This document shows positions 33,952 through 44,894 of a stretch of DNA of 64,000 bases, piece after piece; positions within the stretch are counted from its first letter, which is position 1, and each line of letters opens with the position of its first letter. The position numbers were made by a program, and so were the translations under genes. The DNA comes from Ceratorhiza oryzae-sativae (taxonomy: Eukaryota; Basidiomycota; Agaricomycetes; Cantharellales; Ceratobasidiaceae), in contig JARWMV010000003.1 of NCBI GenBank assembly GCA_030998015.1, forward strand, positions 124,001-188,000, written 5' to 3'. The notes under the pieces were generated by a model. The model was not told the origin of the DNA. It saw nothing but the letters and a program-made list of their open reading frames with translations, and did not search any database.

Positions 33952-35132
33952 ATGTCGCTCTCGATCCACAACGCGGCCCTTCAAAGTGTGTAATAGACTA
34001 AAAAACCATGCTCGGAGCTCCCATACTATTTATTAGACCAGGCGTCCCTCGTCCGCTCGCTGTTGACGGCCGAACCAAAGCTATTGGATGCCAAAGACGT
34101 GGTGGGTGGTGCGCTATAATCGAATCAAAATTCGGCTTCCAATTGATAGATTATTCTTGTTATAGGATGAGCGTACAGCTCTACATTGGGCCGCCTCGTC
34201 TGGAGCGATCGAGATTGTGCAAGATCTCATTTCCAAAAAGGCAACCATAGATGCAAAAGACAACTCGGGATGGACGCCTCTCATGATTGCAGGTGCGATA
34301 TTTGCCATTAATTTGACGTGTATCATTGATCAACCCTTAGTGAGTGCTGGGCATGAAAATATTGTCCAAGAGCTGCTTGGTGCGGGTGCAGATGTCGGAG
34401 CGACAAACGACAAGGGCTTGACACCGTTGTAAGTGTTCTAGTGACTTGTCATTCCGTTTCGCTCATAGCGCGGTCCTTTTAATGCAGACATTACGCCGCA
34501 TCGAAAGGCCGCGTGGATGTATGCGTATCATTTGAGATCTGTTGGAATCCATGCTGACCGGATACCTAGGTTGGCAAAGCATTAATCGCAAGAGGAGCAG
34601 ACGCAAGTGAACGAGTCGTCTTTTACTTGCCCATGTTTAACTTCAAATCCTTAGATCAACGCAAAAGATCGAGCGAACCAGCATCCTCTGTACGCACTCC
34701 ATCCCCATCGATGGTATAATAAAACCTGATTCAATGTTTCAGACACCGAGCTGCAAGTGCTGGTCACGATGCGTTCATCACTATCTTGGTGAACCCTCCT
34801 GAAGGTCGCCCCAAGACGCGCCTGAATACCGGAGACCGACTTGGTAAAGGACTTGTCGATATCGTCTGTTTTGCCGTTAACCTGAATTGTTACAGGAAAT
34901 ACGCCTCTTCATCTTGCCCTCGATTCTGCCCATGCGGCCGCAGCAGTAGTACTGATCGAAGCTGGCGCCGATCGTTCTAGGGTAAGTCCAGGCCGCGCCT
35001 CAGTGATAACCGACATTGAGTATTCCGCAGCAAAATGCCGATGGCGAGACCCCAGAAGAACTCGACGGCGTTGGTGGACAGGAGCAGAAGCGAGCCCGAG
35101 AGTATATCATTCAGAGATGTGGGCCCGCTTGA
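33952..35132 (+). CDS. 26S proteasome assembly chaperone, gankyrin/Nas6 (PSMD10) type
   Basis: Ten exons fit in phase: 33952-33985, 34037-34101, 34166-34292, 34341-34428, 34488-34518, 34570-34602, 34655-34689, 34743-34843, 34896-34981, 35031-35132. The product has 233 residues, the normal length of gankyrin. It is built of ankyrin repeats: DERTALHWAASSGAIEIVQD, DNSGWTPLMIAG, NDKGLTPLHYAASKGRVDV, RANQHPLHRAASAGHDAF and GNTPLHLALDSAHAAA, ending DGETPEELDG. Nas6 binds the C-terminal part of the proteasomal ATPase Rpt3 and helps assemble the 19S base. The sixth intron (34603-34654) uses a GC donor; the join GAD/INAKD restores a canonical ankyrin loop, which supports it. Confidence 0.92.
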
Positions 35133-36298
35133 TGGCGAGTTTCACATGATTTTCCATCGCAAACATACATTGGATTTATGAAGCGCGAATCTTATTCCCC
35201 GAGAGAGATGTTTTGCTATGCGACTTTGCGATAAGGCATACGAGACGCCGACGACTGAGTAGTCGAGTGCCAAGTCCATCACGGAGAAAATAACCCATTG
35301 CAGCGTCGATCTACAACTGTTGCCAGTGGAATAGAGCCGCTCAGAGTGAAATATCCCTCGACGGCGCCTTCAATTCTTCCGGTGGAATGCATCGATTCCT
35401 CTAAGCACCTCAGCGAACTCTAGCGCTCATATCGAGCAGGCTTACAGAAGATCACTTGCTCAAAAACAGCGCCGTACACACTCCCCGGAGTAACAAGAGT
35501 TCAATTGCGCAATCAGGGGTAACGTGTAATAGTACGACCGAGATGGCGCGATAGTTTGTGAACCAGAGCGCCCATTTAGTCAAGGTTATCGTTGGCGCTA
35601 TGTCCGCACCGCCCATACGTTTCCGAGATAGCTCCGTCTTCGCCAGGGTTCGACGGAGGCAAGATTAGGCAGTCAATCTAGCGGACCATTGATTGGTATC
35701 CAAGCATGGGGGGGCTTGGCCTAAAATCGAACCCCCCTTGAACTCGGTCAGAGGTCTCTCGGAATTCGTGATGCAGCGTGGCCTGGCTGTGCGATAACAC
35801 CCAGACGTAGAGATAGTTTATAGTATACCCTGAGAGATTGATATTTGGTGTACGCAGACGAGAAACCATCGAGCCAAGCACAGGTCAGACCTCAGTTCAA
35901 ACGGGTATCTTTCCTAAAGCCACAAAGTGCTGAAATCGATTCCCTGTCTACACAAACACACTCGGATATCTTCGGGGATAGGAAAAGACCTTCAAAAAAA
36001 GAGAGAGAGAGAAGAGCGTTGCAAAGATGGAGAGATGCCCCAGTGGACGTAAAATTCACGGCAAGTGGAGCCACAGGTGGACTTGTCTGAGCGTCTAGGC
36101 CCATTGCCCAAAGCCGTAACTATTGAAAGCCAGAAACGACAACTGGATCTTTTTTATCCACGTATTGAGACTTCTGTACGAGTTGCGAGACACTCTGCTC
36201 AATGTCACGGTATACGAGGCAGACATGGCAAGCAGGGACAACAAGCGCAGTGCCAGCAGCTTACGTGATCCGTCCCGGCTGCTCGTGACGACCAACAC
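35133..36298. other. Intergenic, possible weak coding at 35850-36270
   Basis: Open stretches on the plus strand (VSFLKPQSAEIDSLSTQTH, KKERERRALQRWRDAP, LSERLGPLPKAVTIESQKRQ) have protein-like composition but no ATG, no clear splice joins and no known family. A GA microsatellite lies near 35999-36014. Nothing else is supported. Confidence 0.3.
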
Positions 36299-37049
36299 AT
36301 GGCTCCGCGCAACAAAGACCCCACCCCGCATCAGCTGTCGTCGCGGCTACAATACTCCCAAGGTGTCCCCTCTTTCCTCCGAGCTTTCCAGGCTCGAGTC
36401 GGCGGTCAACTCTCTGCCGAACGCAACGGCCAAGGCGCGGACGACGAGCCCGAGATCGTCAACCCAGAGCCAGAAGAGGAGGACGGGAACGTGTATAACC
36501 CCGACTGGGACCGTGGTGATTCCGGAGGTCGGCCGCCTATCCCATCCCGCCCGCCTATCCCGTCACGACCACCTATCCCCACCCGGCCGAATGACGACAA
36601 GCGACCGCATGGTGGGAGGAACGGGACACCGAGTGAGGATGAAGAAGATAGTGGGGATGAAAAGCCACAGGTCGTTGTCTTGCGAGAGGGGAAGCATCTA
36701 ACGGCGGAAGAGGTTGAGCGGGAAAAACGACGAGGTGAGTTCTTTGGTCTCCCATCTCGAAAAGCTCGGGCACTAGACAAAACGGTGGTTAGCAAAAGGC
36801 CTTCCCGACGAGGAAGAGGCTCCTGCCACGGACAAAACGCCCCCTCCTGAGAAGCCTGCCTCAAAACCCAAGCGACAGACGTTTTCCGATCCTCACGTGT
36901 CTACTGGCGCAAAGCCCAAGGCGAAGCGGAAAGGTCTAGGGGACGATGTAACTAGTAAGGATGCAAAGAATAAAAATCCTGAAGGTCCGAAAAAGAAGAA
37001 ACCTAAAAAGGAGTCGAAACTGCTTAGTTTCGGGGATGGTGACGACTAG
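36299..37049 (+). CDS. DUF4604 (KIAA1143-like) protein
   Basis: Two exons (36299-36734 and 36793-37049) join in phase to 230 residues. The N-terminus SSRLQYSQGVPSFLRAFQAR and the central PQVVVLREGKHLTAEEVERE match the family's two conserved blocks. The end KKKKPKKESKLLSFGDGDD is the typical lysine-rich tail with a terminal LLSF-acidic motif. The middle holds three tandem PPIPSR/PPIPTR units (about 36535-36590). The family is nuclear and poorly characterised; the conserved part is short and the rest looks disordered. Confidence 0.82.
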
Positions 37050-37149
37050 ACTACTCTATGTATCGATGTTATTCAATTCGTATACCCCTGAGTTTAATTA
37101 CACATTGCGCAATTTGGCTGGAACAAACGAATGGATGGACGTGCGCGCT

Positions 37150-38103
37150 CTACCAGTCCGGTTTGACCTTGCCTCGTCCCTGCTTGACCATTTTCTGACA
37201 AATACGCACATGAGTTTACGGAGATTCGCCCCAGAAACAACCCCCCCCACCTTTTGTTGCTTAAACTCCTTGTTTGCCCGTTCGAATCGCGCTTCGTGCT
37301 TTGCAATCCGCCGCTGCTTCTCGAAATCGGGGGGCTTGGGTATTGCATCGGCCGCGCTTCGTTGGATTTGAAGATTGATCTGTGGGACGGGCTCGAGTAA
37401 GTATCGAAACGCGAGGGCTCGGGATAGTAAGACTCACCTTCTTGAGACACTCTGCGAGGTTCTGGCTTTGGGATCGGTGCACATCACTCGATGTTTGCAA
37501 AGAGTCGGTCCGATCGACATAAATCGTTGGCTTGAACAAGTCAGTCAGATGAGGCGTCGCGGCCGACAGAGCACCACATACATGCATTCGCAAGCTCTTC
37601 CTGGCCCACAGTGGTATCCAAGGACACTTCATCGGGAGGCGAACGGTCGCTTTTGTACTCGTTTTGTTCACATGCTTCCAGAAAGCGAATTCAGAGTGCG
37701 TCGCGGGTAGCGTGATATCACATACCTGGCCGCCAGGGCCGCTGCTGCGCGATATCCGACCTCAAACTCTTTCCTTGGTACTCCTCCCCGCTCGATAAAG
37801 CCCTCGGTCCATCGCCGTGCGGACTCTTTGACTTCTTCCTTCGACATATCATAAGTTGTGTAGTGTCAGGCTCATGATTCGGACGAACCGATTGATCCGT
37901 AATGTCTGATATGTTGGGTGGAAGAGGTGCGTTGACGTCGCCCCCGTTGTCCAATTCAGACACCCATTGTAGATTCTGAGAAGCGTCTTGCAGTCGGTGG
38001 CCAGTGTTGAAGTGTCGAACGACGAGACATGAGACGAGCTATCGAGTATCCGCGGCAAGGTAGCTGCGCCAAACGGTGACTGTATGGCATAATTTTCATT
38101 CAA
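37150..38103 (-). CDS. Hypothetical protein, gene model unresolved
   Basis: The minus strand holds several splice-linked coding blocks: MSKEEVKESARRWTEGFIER (start 37847), EFEVGYRAAAALAAR, SQNLAECLKK, INLQIQRSAADAIPKP, DFEKQRRIAKHEARFER, and a basic end KMVKQGRGKVKPDW before TAG at 37150. The last two introns (GT-AG) keep frame. An upstream exon from ATG 38103 (MNENYAIQSPFGAATLPRIL) is possible. The join around 37520-37690 is not solved. The acid-base helical C-terminus resembles small mitochondrial or nucleic-acid-associated proteins, but I do not recognise a family. Confidence 0.5.
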
Positions 38104-38890
38104 GAGCCAGGATTGATTTTCTGGAAGAAAATACCCTATTGTGTTGTTGACGCAATAGTCTCAGAACGGACATGGCCGCGGTGTGATGCGGGATCGTGAG
38201 AGCCGATCATGTGACCCCAGCACGAGAAGCGCTCAAACATCAGCCACAATGGCGCAACCGTCGAACCTTGCGCGCTTGTCGCTATCGAGAATGATTCCTT
38301 GGCTCGTCTCGGACGACACCGAGACAAGACCGACTGTCGGTGCCTATCTCGCGCCCAGAAGACTGCTGCCAGAAAAGCCGCGCACGAATCATCAGCCTCA
38401 TCATCAGCTGGCCTGCTCGTATTCCTGACGTTCTGACCGTTCTGGAAATATTCTTCTTTTGGGATATCCTACTATCGCGTGCTGTGCACTGTGGGGCTCT
38501 GGCCTTCGGTCTCCGTTCGCTACACTGCCATGGACGAGCGCACTAGCCGCATTCACGATGCTTCTGCAATATGCCAATCCCATCAAACCCAAGACTTCTC
38601 GCTCGCTTGTCGATCATTTCTCCCGGATGGCGCTATTCTCCGCACCCAATCGCCGCGCTTGAATATGTGAGAGCATTCTGCCGCCGGACACATTGCGACA
38701 GCTCCAGGGGCCTGGTTAGGTTCCGTGCCGACAGAGCGGGGAGCAGCGGCGACTTGGGAGCTCTCCAAATCAGGAATTACTCCCATACTGGTATGTTCGC
38801 GACAAAGCGCTCGTCGGCGGTCAGTCTGCATGCCCGGACGAGTACCACCCCAGTTGGTCACATTCCGGGACTGACGGCCATGTCTGGTGC
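38104..38890. other. Intergenic, no confident gene
   Basis: Overlapping plus-strand frames (for example ACCALWGSGLRSPFATLPW, LVDHFSRMALFSAPNRRA) have a membrane-like composition, but no single spliced model holds. The right end is the promoter of the first DyP gene. Confidence 0.35.
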
Positions 38891-38897
38891 TATATAA
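38891..38897 (+). promoter_or_regulatory. TATA box of first DyP gene
   Basis: TATATAA, 67 bases before the ATG at 38958. The paralog has the same word at 42321, 57 bases before its ATG. This spacing makes the upstream ATG at 38919 unlikely as start, since it would lie at or before the transcript start. Confidence 0.65.
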
Positions 38898-38957
38898 ACT
38901 TTAACTGTGGCGCAAAGAATGGGCCAACAAACCCAGCTGTTTGAATCTCACTTCCCA

Positions 38958-40884
38958 ATGTCGGAATCGCCCCTTGCCAATCCTCCTCCGTCTACTCCTG
39001 CGCCCGCTCCTGGGTCAAAGGTCAACGTTGAAAACGTCCAGGGGGATATTATGTACGTTCAATTATATTCGTAACTCTCCTACAACGTTTTGATCACTCC
39101 ATTTTGTAGCCTCGGTTTCCCAAAGAAGAAGGAAGAGTTTGTCTTTTTCTTGATTAAGGACCCAGGTATGTATCCACGACCGAGATGATCAACACCCGGA
39201 AACTCATTCCTCCTGCCACAGCCCTATTCAAGGCAAACCTCCCTCGTCTAAAAATATCCACAACCAGCGATGTACAACGATCTCACAACGCAATCCAGGA
39301 GGCTCGGAAAACGGATCACAAAGCTATTATCCCGCTTCCATTTCTCAATATCGCGTTTTCCCAGAAAGGACTACATGCTCTCGATATCAACGACGATCTT
39401 GGCGATCTTGCGTTTGCCCATGGTCAGCTCGCAGACGCTGAGACTCTTGGGGATCAAGGTGTTACCACGGATAATGGGTTTGACCCCAACTGGGAGTCTG
39501 CGTTCAAGGGCCGAATCGACGGTGTTTTGATCGCCGCTGGCGAGTCTTGGAGGACCGTCAACTATGTCGTCAAGGCTGCAGTCGATGCGCTTGGCAGCTC
39601 GATTCAGGTTGTTTATTCGTTGAAGGGCTCGGTCGGCCCGGCGATGAAAAGGTTAGTATTTATGTCTGTATGTGCGTCAGGGTTTGCTCATTAATCCTGG
39701 TAGGGGCATGAACATTTCGGATGGTAATGGCATATTTTACACCCGATAATCCGTCACTGATTGAATTGTTCAAAGGGAGGATGGTATCTCCAATCCAGCT
39801 GTGGAGGGTGTAGTCGACCCTCTCCCCGGCCAGCGCCCAATCCCTCCAGGTACGCAGCTTTCACCCAAGCCAACGTTCCATCTCTCACGAACGCGACCAG
39901 GCGTCATCCTACTGGGCTCTGAAGCAGACCCTTCTCCAAACCCGCGTCCGTCTTGGGCAGTCGACGGAAGTTTCTTGGTATTCCGCCAACTCGCGCAGCT
40001 AGTGCCCGAGTTCCATCACTTTTTGGACAGCAATCCGATTGTCCTACCTGGCTTAGATCCCAAACACGGAAGTGAGCTCCTCGGGGCTCGTCTGGTGGGC
40101 CGCTGGAAGAGTGGTAGGTGGTTTCTTCTGGCCAACCGAGCCACATCTTCATTGGATCGTGAATCGCAGGTGCCCCGATCCAGCTATCGCCACTCTTTGA
40201 TGATCCCAAGCTCGCCAAGGACAAGCAACGCAACAACGACTTTGTGTATCCTCAAGTGCCAGGCGACGAAGGACAAACCGCCTGCCCATACGCTGCGCAT
40301 ATACGTAAAACAAACCCACGCAACGACCTCGATCAGTTCCCTGGTGATGCAGTCACCCATCTAAGCATCACCCGCTCTGGGATTCCGTACGGCCCAGGTA
40401 TGTTTTTTTCTGTTCGGTTTTTGGTTATCGTTTTCGTTTGTTGACATGGATCAACAGAGGTCACCCACGAAGAGAAACAGGAAAATGTGACCGAGCATGA
40501 GCGCGGATTGGCGTTTGTATCGTACCAAAGCGCACTTTTGATCGGTCCGGACACCGATGCTTTCAACAGCAAAGGATTCCGTTTCATTCAGCGCTGTAAG
40601 CCCCAATTCCCCCCACTCCCTCATCACACACGTACTTTGGCTAATCAAATCCATCTCCCCCAAGCCTGGGCAAACAATTCAAATTTCCCTCCTGCCAAGA
40701 ACGTCGTCGCCGGCTTTGACCCGATCGTGGGTCAAAGAATGGCCAAAGCCGCGACACGCTTGGTGCGGCCGCGGGCTTTGGGCTGAAGCTCCCTCAAGAT
40801 TTCGTGGTTTCGCGCGGAGGGGAATATTTCTTTGCACCCTCGATTCATGCGCTCAAGACCACCTTTGTGGGCGCATCCGCTTGA
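38958..40884 (+). pseudogene. DyP-type heme peroxidase, copy 1, with two one-base breaks
   Basis: It shares exon structure and sequence with the copy at 42378. Blocks are VENVQGDIILGFPKKKEEF, LLNIAFSQ-type FLNIAFSQKGLHAL, GHEHFGWEDGISNP (distal aspartate region), FRQLAQLVPEFHHFL, CPYAAHIRKTNPR (proximal heme-ligand histidine), SITRSGIPYGP and FVVSRGGEYFFAPS. Compared with copy 2, one base is missing near 39634 (before the GDEK/GHEHFG junction) and one near 40736 (GQ-KNG). The downstream words DTLGAAAGFGLKLPQDF are perfectly conserved out of frame. Either it is a recent pseudogene or the breaks are consensus errors. No signal peptide is seen. The family oxidises dyes and lignin-like compounds with hydrogen peroxide. 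Confidence 0.85.
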
Positions 40885-42320
40885 TAGTTGGGGAGGGGAG
40901 AGGGTATCGTGCGTTGAATTATAGTGTATGATAATTAAGAAAATCCAAAGTTTGATATTTCGCTCGCTTGGTTTAGAGAGCTCAGAGTTTGGTCTTCAAA
41001 TTTTATAGTAGGCCATTGGGGAATAGGCTTAGAACGGTATCGGCTTGTCGTTTAGGGTGTCTTACAATTGGGCAAATAAAATGTGCGAATCGACAACAGG
41101 TTTCTCCCCGGTCAACATCCATAGTCCATGTGAGAGCATAGTCCAGGCCTAACATTCTCGGCGCGATCACGGAGCTCCCCAATTTTTGTATGGAACCCGC
41201 GGAATCTACGCCCTGGGTGCTATATATTTATCATTTTTGTCGAGAATTTTTTAGAGCAAAGGCACACATACACTAGGGCTCACTTCGCTCGGAGGCCTCC
41301 GCAACTGGTCAGTTCAGCTGCATTCTCGTGTTCCCTAATTTTCTGCCTATGCCACGTACATAATCAGTATCACACATGGGCGAACGATCTACCACCTCCT
41401 ATTCACAGCCGACCGATCTATTTTGCATATGTCAGTTGGCCGAATAATCTGAATTAGACCTGCAAAACCGCAAAAATGGTGCGTTTGCGGCATATGCCAC
41501 GACTCCAGTTCTATCTAAATGCAAGTCCGCGTGTTGCTTCTACTTGGTTGGATTTCTTATAAAGTCAATTTGCCCAACATGGCTGTAGATCTCCCGGTAT
41601 GGTTTTCGGGGATAAGGTCCACCTGAAGCCAGGGAACAATATCGAAGTTCTGATGGGCGCTCATCAACAGCTTCCGCTCGAAGAAAACAACCAACCTATG
41701 GAAATTGACGATTTCTGGGTATCAGCAAGCCACATTTCGATCACTTGGTGTCGGTACCAAAAATGGGGTTTCAACATACGGTAATATTACCCAAATTAGC
41801 TCCCGCCGGATGCCATCCGTGCCACATTGTCGATTCATGATAGCCGCTCACTGATTGGCGGGCTACATTATCCGCGCTTCATAGGCTTTTGGGGTCTTAT
41901 CTCTTGTTCTTTCATGCAAAACAATTGAGACAGGTAATCTATATGGGAGCAGAACCCGTGCACAGAACTGATGCGAGGCAATGTAATTATCATCGATGTT
42001 TGCTTGTGGTTCTATCGGTATAAGGTGACTAGCAATGAACGCGCCAGTGAAGCCTTGAACGTGGAATACCACTTGCTGGCCTAGATCCTCTCTATTGCAC
42101 ATCATATGTTAGGCACACCCGTCAAGGGCGAGGGAGAACGGGAGCGAAAGACGGAGCTATCCGTGCATTCCGTATGGTAGCGCTCGTCATCAGAACATAG
42201 CCATCTCGAGTATTATGCGCATGTACAGTATAGCTGCCGAATATATCGGACCAAGGAGGCTAGCACAAGCACAAGAAGAGTATTTTTAATTTGGCCAGCC
42301 ACCAGGGTGCTCCTCCAAGG
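40885..42320. other. Spacer between DyP copies
   Basis: No supported gene. A TATA-like word (GCTATATATT near 41219) and short frames around 41.6 kb and 42.0 kb are present without family features. The right end is the promoter of copy 2. Confidence 0.4.
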
Positions 42321-42327
42321 TATATAA
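42321..42327 (+). promoter_or_regulatory. TATA box of second DyP gene
   Basis: TATATAA, 57 bases before the ATG at 42378, matching the arrangement of copy 1. Confidence 0.65.
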
Positions 42328-42377
42328 ACCTCGCTGGTCGAGTCGGTTTCCACAACCCTCTGGCTCGCTCCCTTGAA

Positions 42378-44273
42378 ATGTCTCAAGCACCCATCCCACC
42401 AGTTGCCCCTGTGGATGTTGATAATGTCCAAGGCGACATCATGTATGCTATTCTCCTTGTTTCCGTCATTCTCCGTCTCTACTGTAACTGACGTTAACCA
42501 ACTAGTCTTGGGTTCCCCAAAAAAAAGGAAGAGTTTGTATTCTTTGTGATCAATGACGAGGGTATGCTCATCCACATACTGAAATCGCTACCATGAAGCT
42601 GATTGGTTGGATATATTCAGCGGGTTTCAAGCAGGCAGTTCCTCATTTGAAGATCTCGACGACTAGAGATGTCCAGCGCGCACTCAAAGCGATTGATGAT
42701 GCACGCACTCCACAACCCGGATCTCTAATCCCCCTTCCACTTCTAAATATTGCATTTTCCCAACAAGGCCTGAATGCTCTTGGTATCAAAGATGATATTG
42801 GCGATGTGGCTTTTACTCGCGGTCAATTGGCCGATGCTCAGACCCTTGGCGACCAAGGCACTACCACGAGTACAGGGTTCGATCCTAAGTGGGAGTCTGC
42901 CTTCAAGCATCGAATCGACGGCGTATTGCTTGCGGCCGGAGAGTCCTGGAAAACCGTCAATCAGGTGGTTGATAGCGCCCTTGAAGTGCTCGGCAAATCG
43001 ATTCAGGTCGTGTACACACTAAAGGGATCCGTCCGCCCAGGAGACCAAAAGGTTGGTGCCCGTGGATCATGGTTGGATGTTACTGAATGTCCGTCGTTTA
43101 GGGACACGAGCATTTCGGATGGTAATGAATTGTGTCATGTTGCGCAGCATAGAACTGACCGGCTCGAAATCACAGGGAGGACGGCATTTCTAATCCTGCT
43201 ATCAAGGGACTTGTCGACCCTCTCCCCGGGCAACGAGTGATCCCTCCAGGTATGAATGCCTATATAATCATGGTGCATTTTCTCACCATATCGGTTTAGG
43301 CGTCCTTCTTCTCGGAGCTGATTCCGATCCCGTCAAGAACCGTCCTTCCTGGGCACTCGACGGCAGCTTCCTCGTTTTCCGCCAACTGGCTCAGCTCGTG
43401 CCCGAGTTCCATGACTTTTTGGACAAGAACCCCATTGTATTGCCCGGGTTGGATCCTAAGCAAGGAAGTGAACTTCTTGGTGCCCGTCTGGTCGGCCGTT
43501 GGAAGAGCGGTATGCTTCACGATGATGTTTTGAAGCACTTTCATTGAAATGCAAGACAGGCGCACCAATACAACTTGCGCCTCTGGCCGATGATCCAGAG
43601 CTTGCCAAAGATAAACAGCGCAACAACCACTTTTCCTTCCCTACAGAGCCGGGCGATGAAGGTCAAGTAGCTTGCCCTTATTCTGCTCATATCCGCAAGA
43701 CGAATCCCCGAACCGACCTCGAGGCAACCGACACGACCAACACTTCGCCAACGAACCCGGTCACTGGTTTAAGTATCACGCGATCGGGTATCCCGTACGG
43801 TCCTGGTGAGACAACGTCGTGGACGGCTCGTTGACCTTATTAACCATGCATTAGAGGTTACCAGCACTGAGAGTGACGAGAAGCTAACCGAACACGAACG
43901 TGGACTTGCTTTTGTGTCCTACCAAAGTGCGCTTCTCATCGGACCAGACACCGTCCCGTTCAACAGCAAAGGATTCCGATTTATCCAGCGCTGTAAGGAG
44001 AGCTTCCAGTTTGTGCAACACATAACTAACGGCAGCCCTATCAATTCTCTAGCCTGGGCAAATAATGTTAATTTCCCTCCGGGCAAAGGCTTGGCAGCTG
44101 GATTCGACCCGATCATAGGTCAGAAGAATGGAGGAGCTCGCGTGACGTTTGGAACTAGCGAAGGTAACAAATTGACGATGCCCCGGGATTTTGTTGTCTC
44201 TCGTGGTGGAGAGTACTTCTTCTCGCCATCCATTAGCGCCCTCAAGACGACCTTTGCAGGTGTGGCACAGTAA
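42378..44273 (+). CDS. DyP-type heme peroxidase, copy 2, intact
   Basis: It starts at ATG 42378 (MSQAPIPPVAPVDVDNVQGD) and splices through short introns at the same places as copy 1. All family blocks are in frame: LGFPKKKEEFVFFVIND, LLNIAFSQQGLNALGIKDD, GHEHFGWEDGISNPAIKG with the distal catalytic aspartate, FRQLAQLVPEFHDFLDKNP, CPYSAHIRKTNPRTDL with the heme-ligand histidine, SITRSGIPYGP with the distal arginine, HERGLAFVSYQSALLIGPD and FVVSRGGEYFFSPS. It ends with TAA at 44271-44273. No N-terminal signal peptide is visible, so it may be intracellular or exported by another route. The 5' part matches the D-type fungal DyPs in motif pattern. Confidence 0.93.
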
Positions 44274-44894
44274 TTTGGTAATTTTGGGTGTCTAAGGATA
44301 AGTTTTGTATCGAATGCATTGTTAATATGAAATCCACGTTTGTGATTTGTTAGAGCAATAGACATGAGCCCTAGCTCTGTAGCGTTCTCGGCGGCTGAAA
44401 AACTGGGGACCAAGGCTGAGTTTCCTTACACGGTATTTGTGGTTTCCTGGTTCTCCGGATTTACTCCTACAGCCTATTGGGCGCTATAGAACCGCCATAT
44501 TATCTCGTAATGATGCCGGCTTCAGATTTCCGAATATCTGCAATGCTGTGAGCAGCGACACGACGGACACCCAATCGTATTGCACATATATACGCCATTG
44601 ATAGTGAACCAAGCGCGGGCAGAAGCCAGCACTGCCCGTAGTCACGCTGTTCGCCGGAATGGGCGTAGATGCTTTGACTCCCATGAAACAGGCAGCTTGC
44701 TGAATCGAGCGGCTACGGACTGAGAGCCAGGCGCCTCGAGAGCTGAAGTTTTTCCAACTATCTGTTTGTGTGTTTGATAGGCTTGTAATCCAGCGTTTCT
44801 TTGCCTGCAAGGACCTCGCTCACCCCCACACCTCAGCATAATGAAATGAGTTTTAGTAAATTATCAACAAAACGGCACGAAACAACCCAGGAAA
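44274..44894. other. Spacer between converging DyP and helicase genes
   Basis: Minus-strand frames here have no family support. This holds the 3' ends of both genes. Confidence 0.45.

Noticed and set aside
35690..35745. Inverted C/G-run hairpin with a GTTCGA word, tRNA-like
   Set aside because: Lacks A-box and cloverleaf pairing; probably chance.
36535..36590. Short tandem repeat considered as CRISPR-like or satellite
   Set aside because: It is an in-frame PPIPSR repeat within a coding exon of a eukaryotic gene.
38919..38921. Upstream ATG as start of DyP copy 1
   Set aside because: Only 29 bases after the TATA box, so at or before the transcript start; the ATG at 38958 matches the paralog's start.
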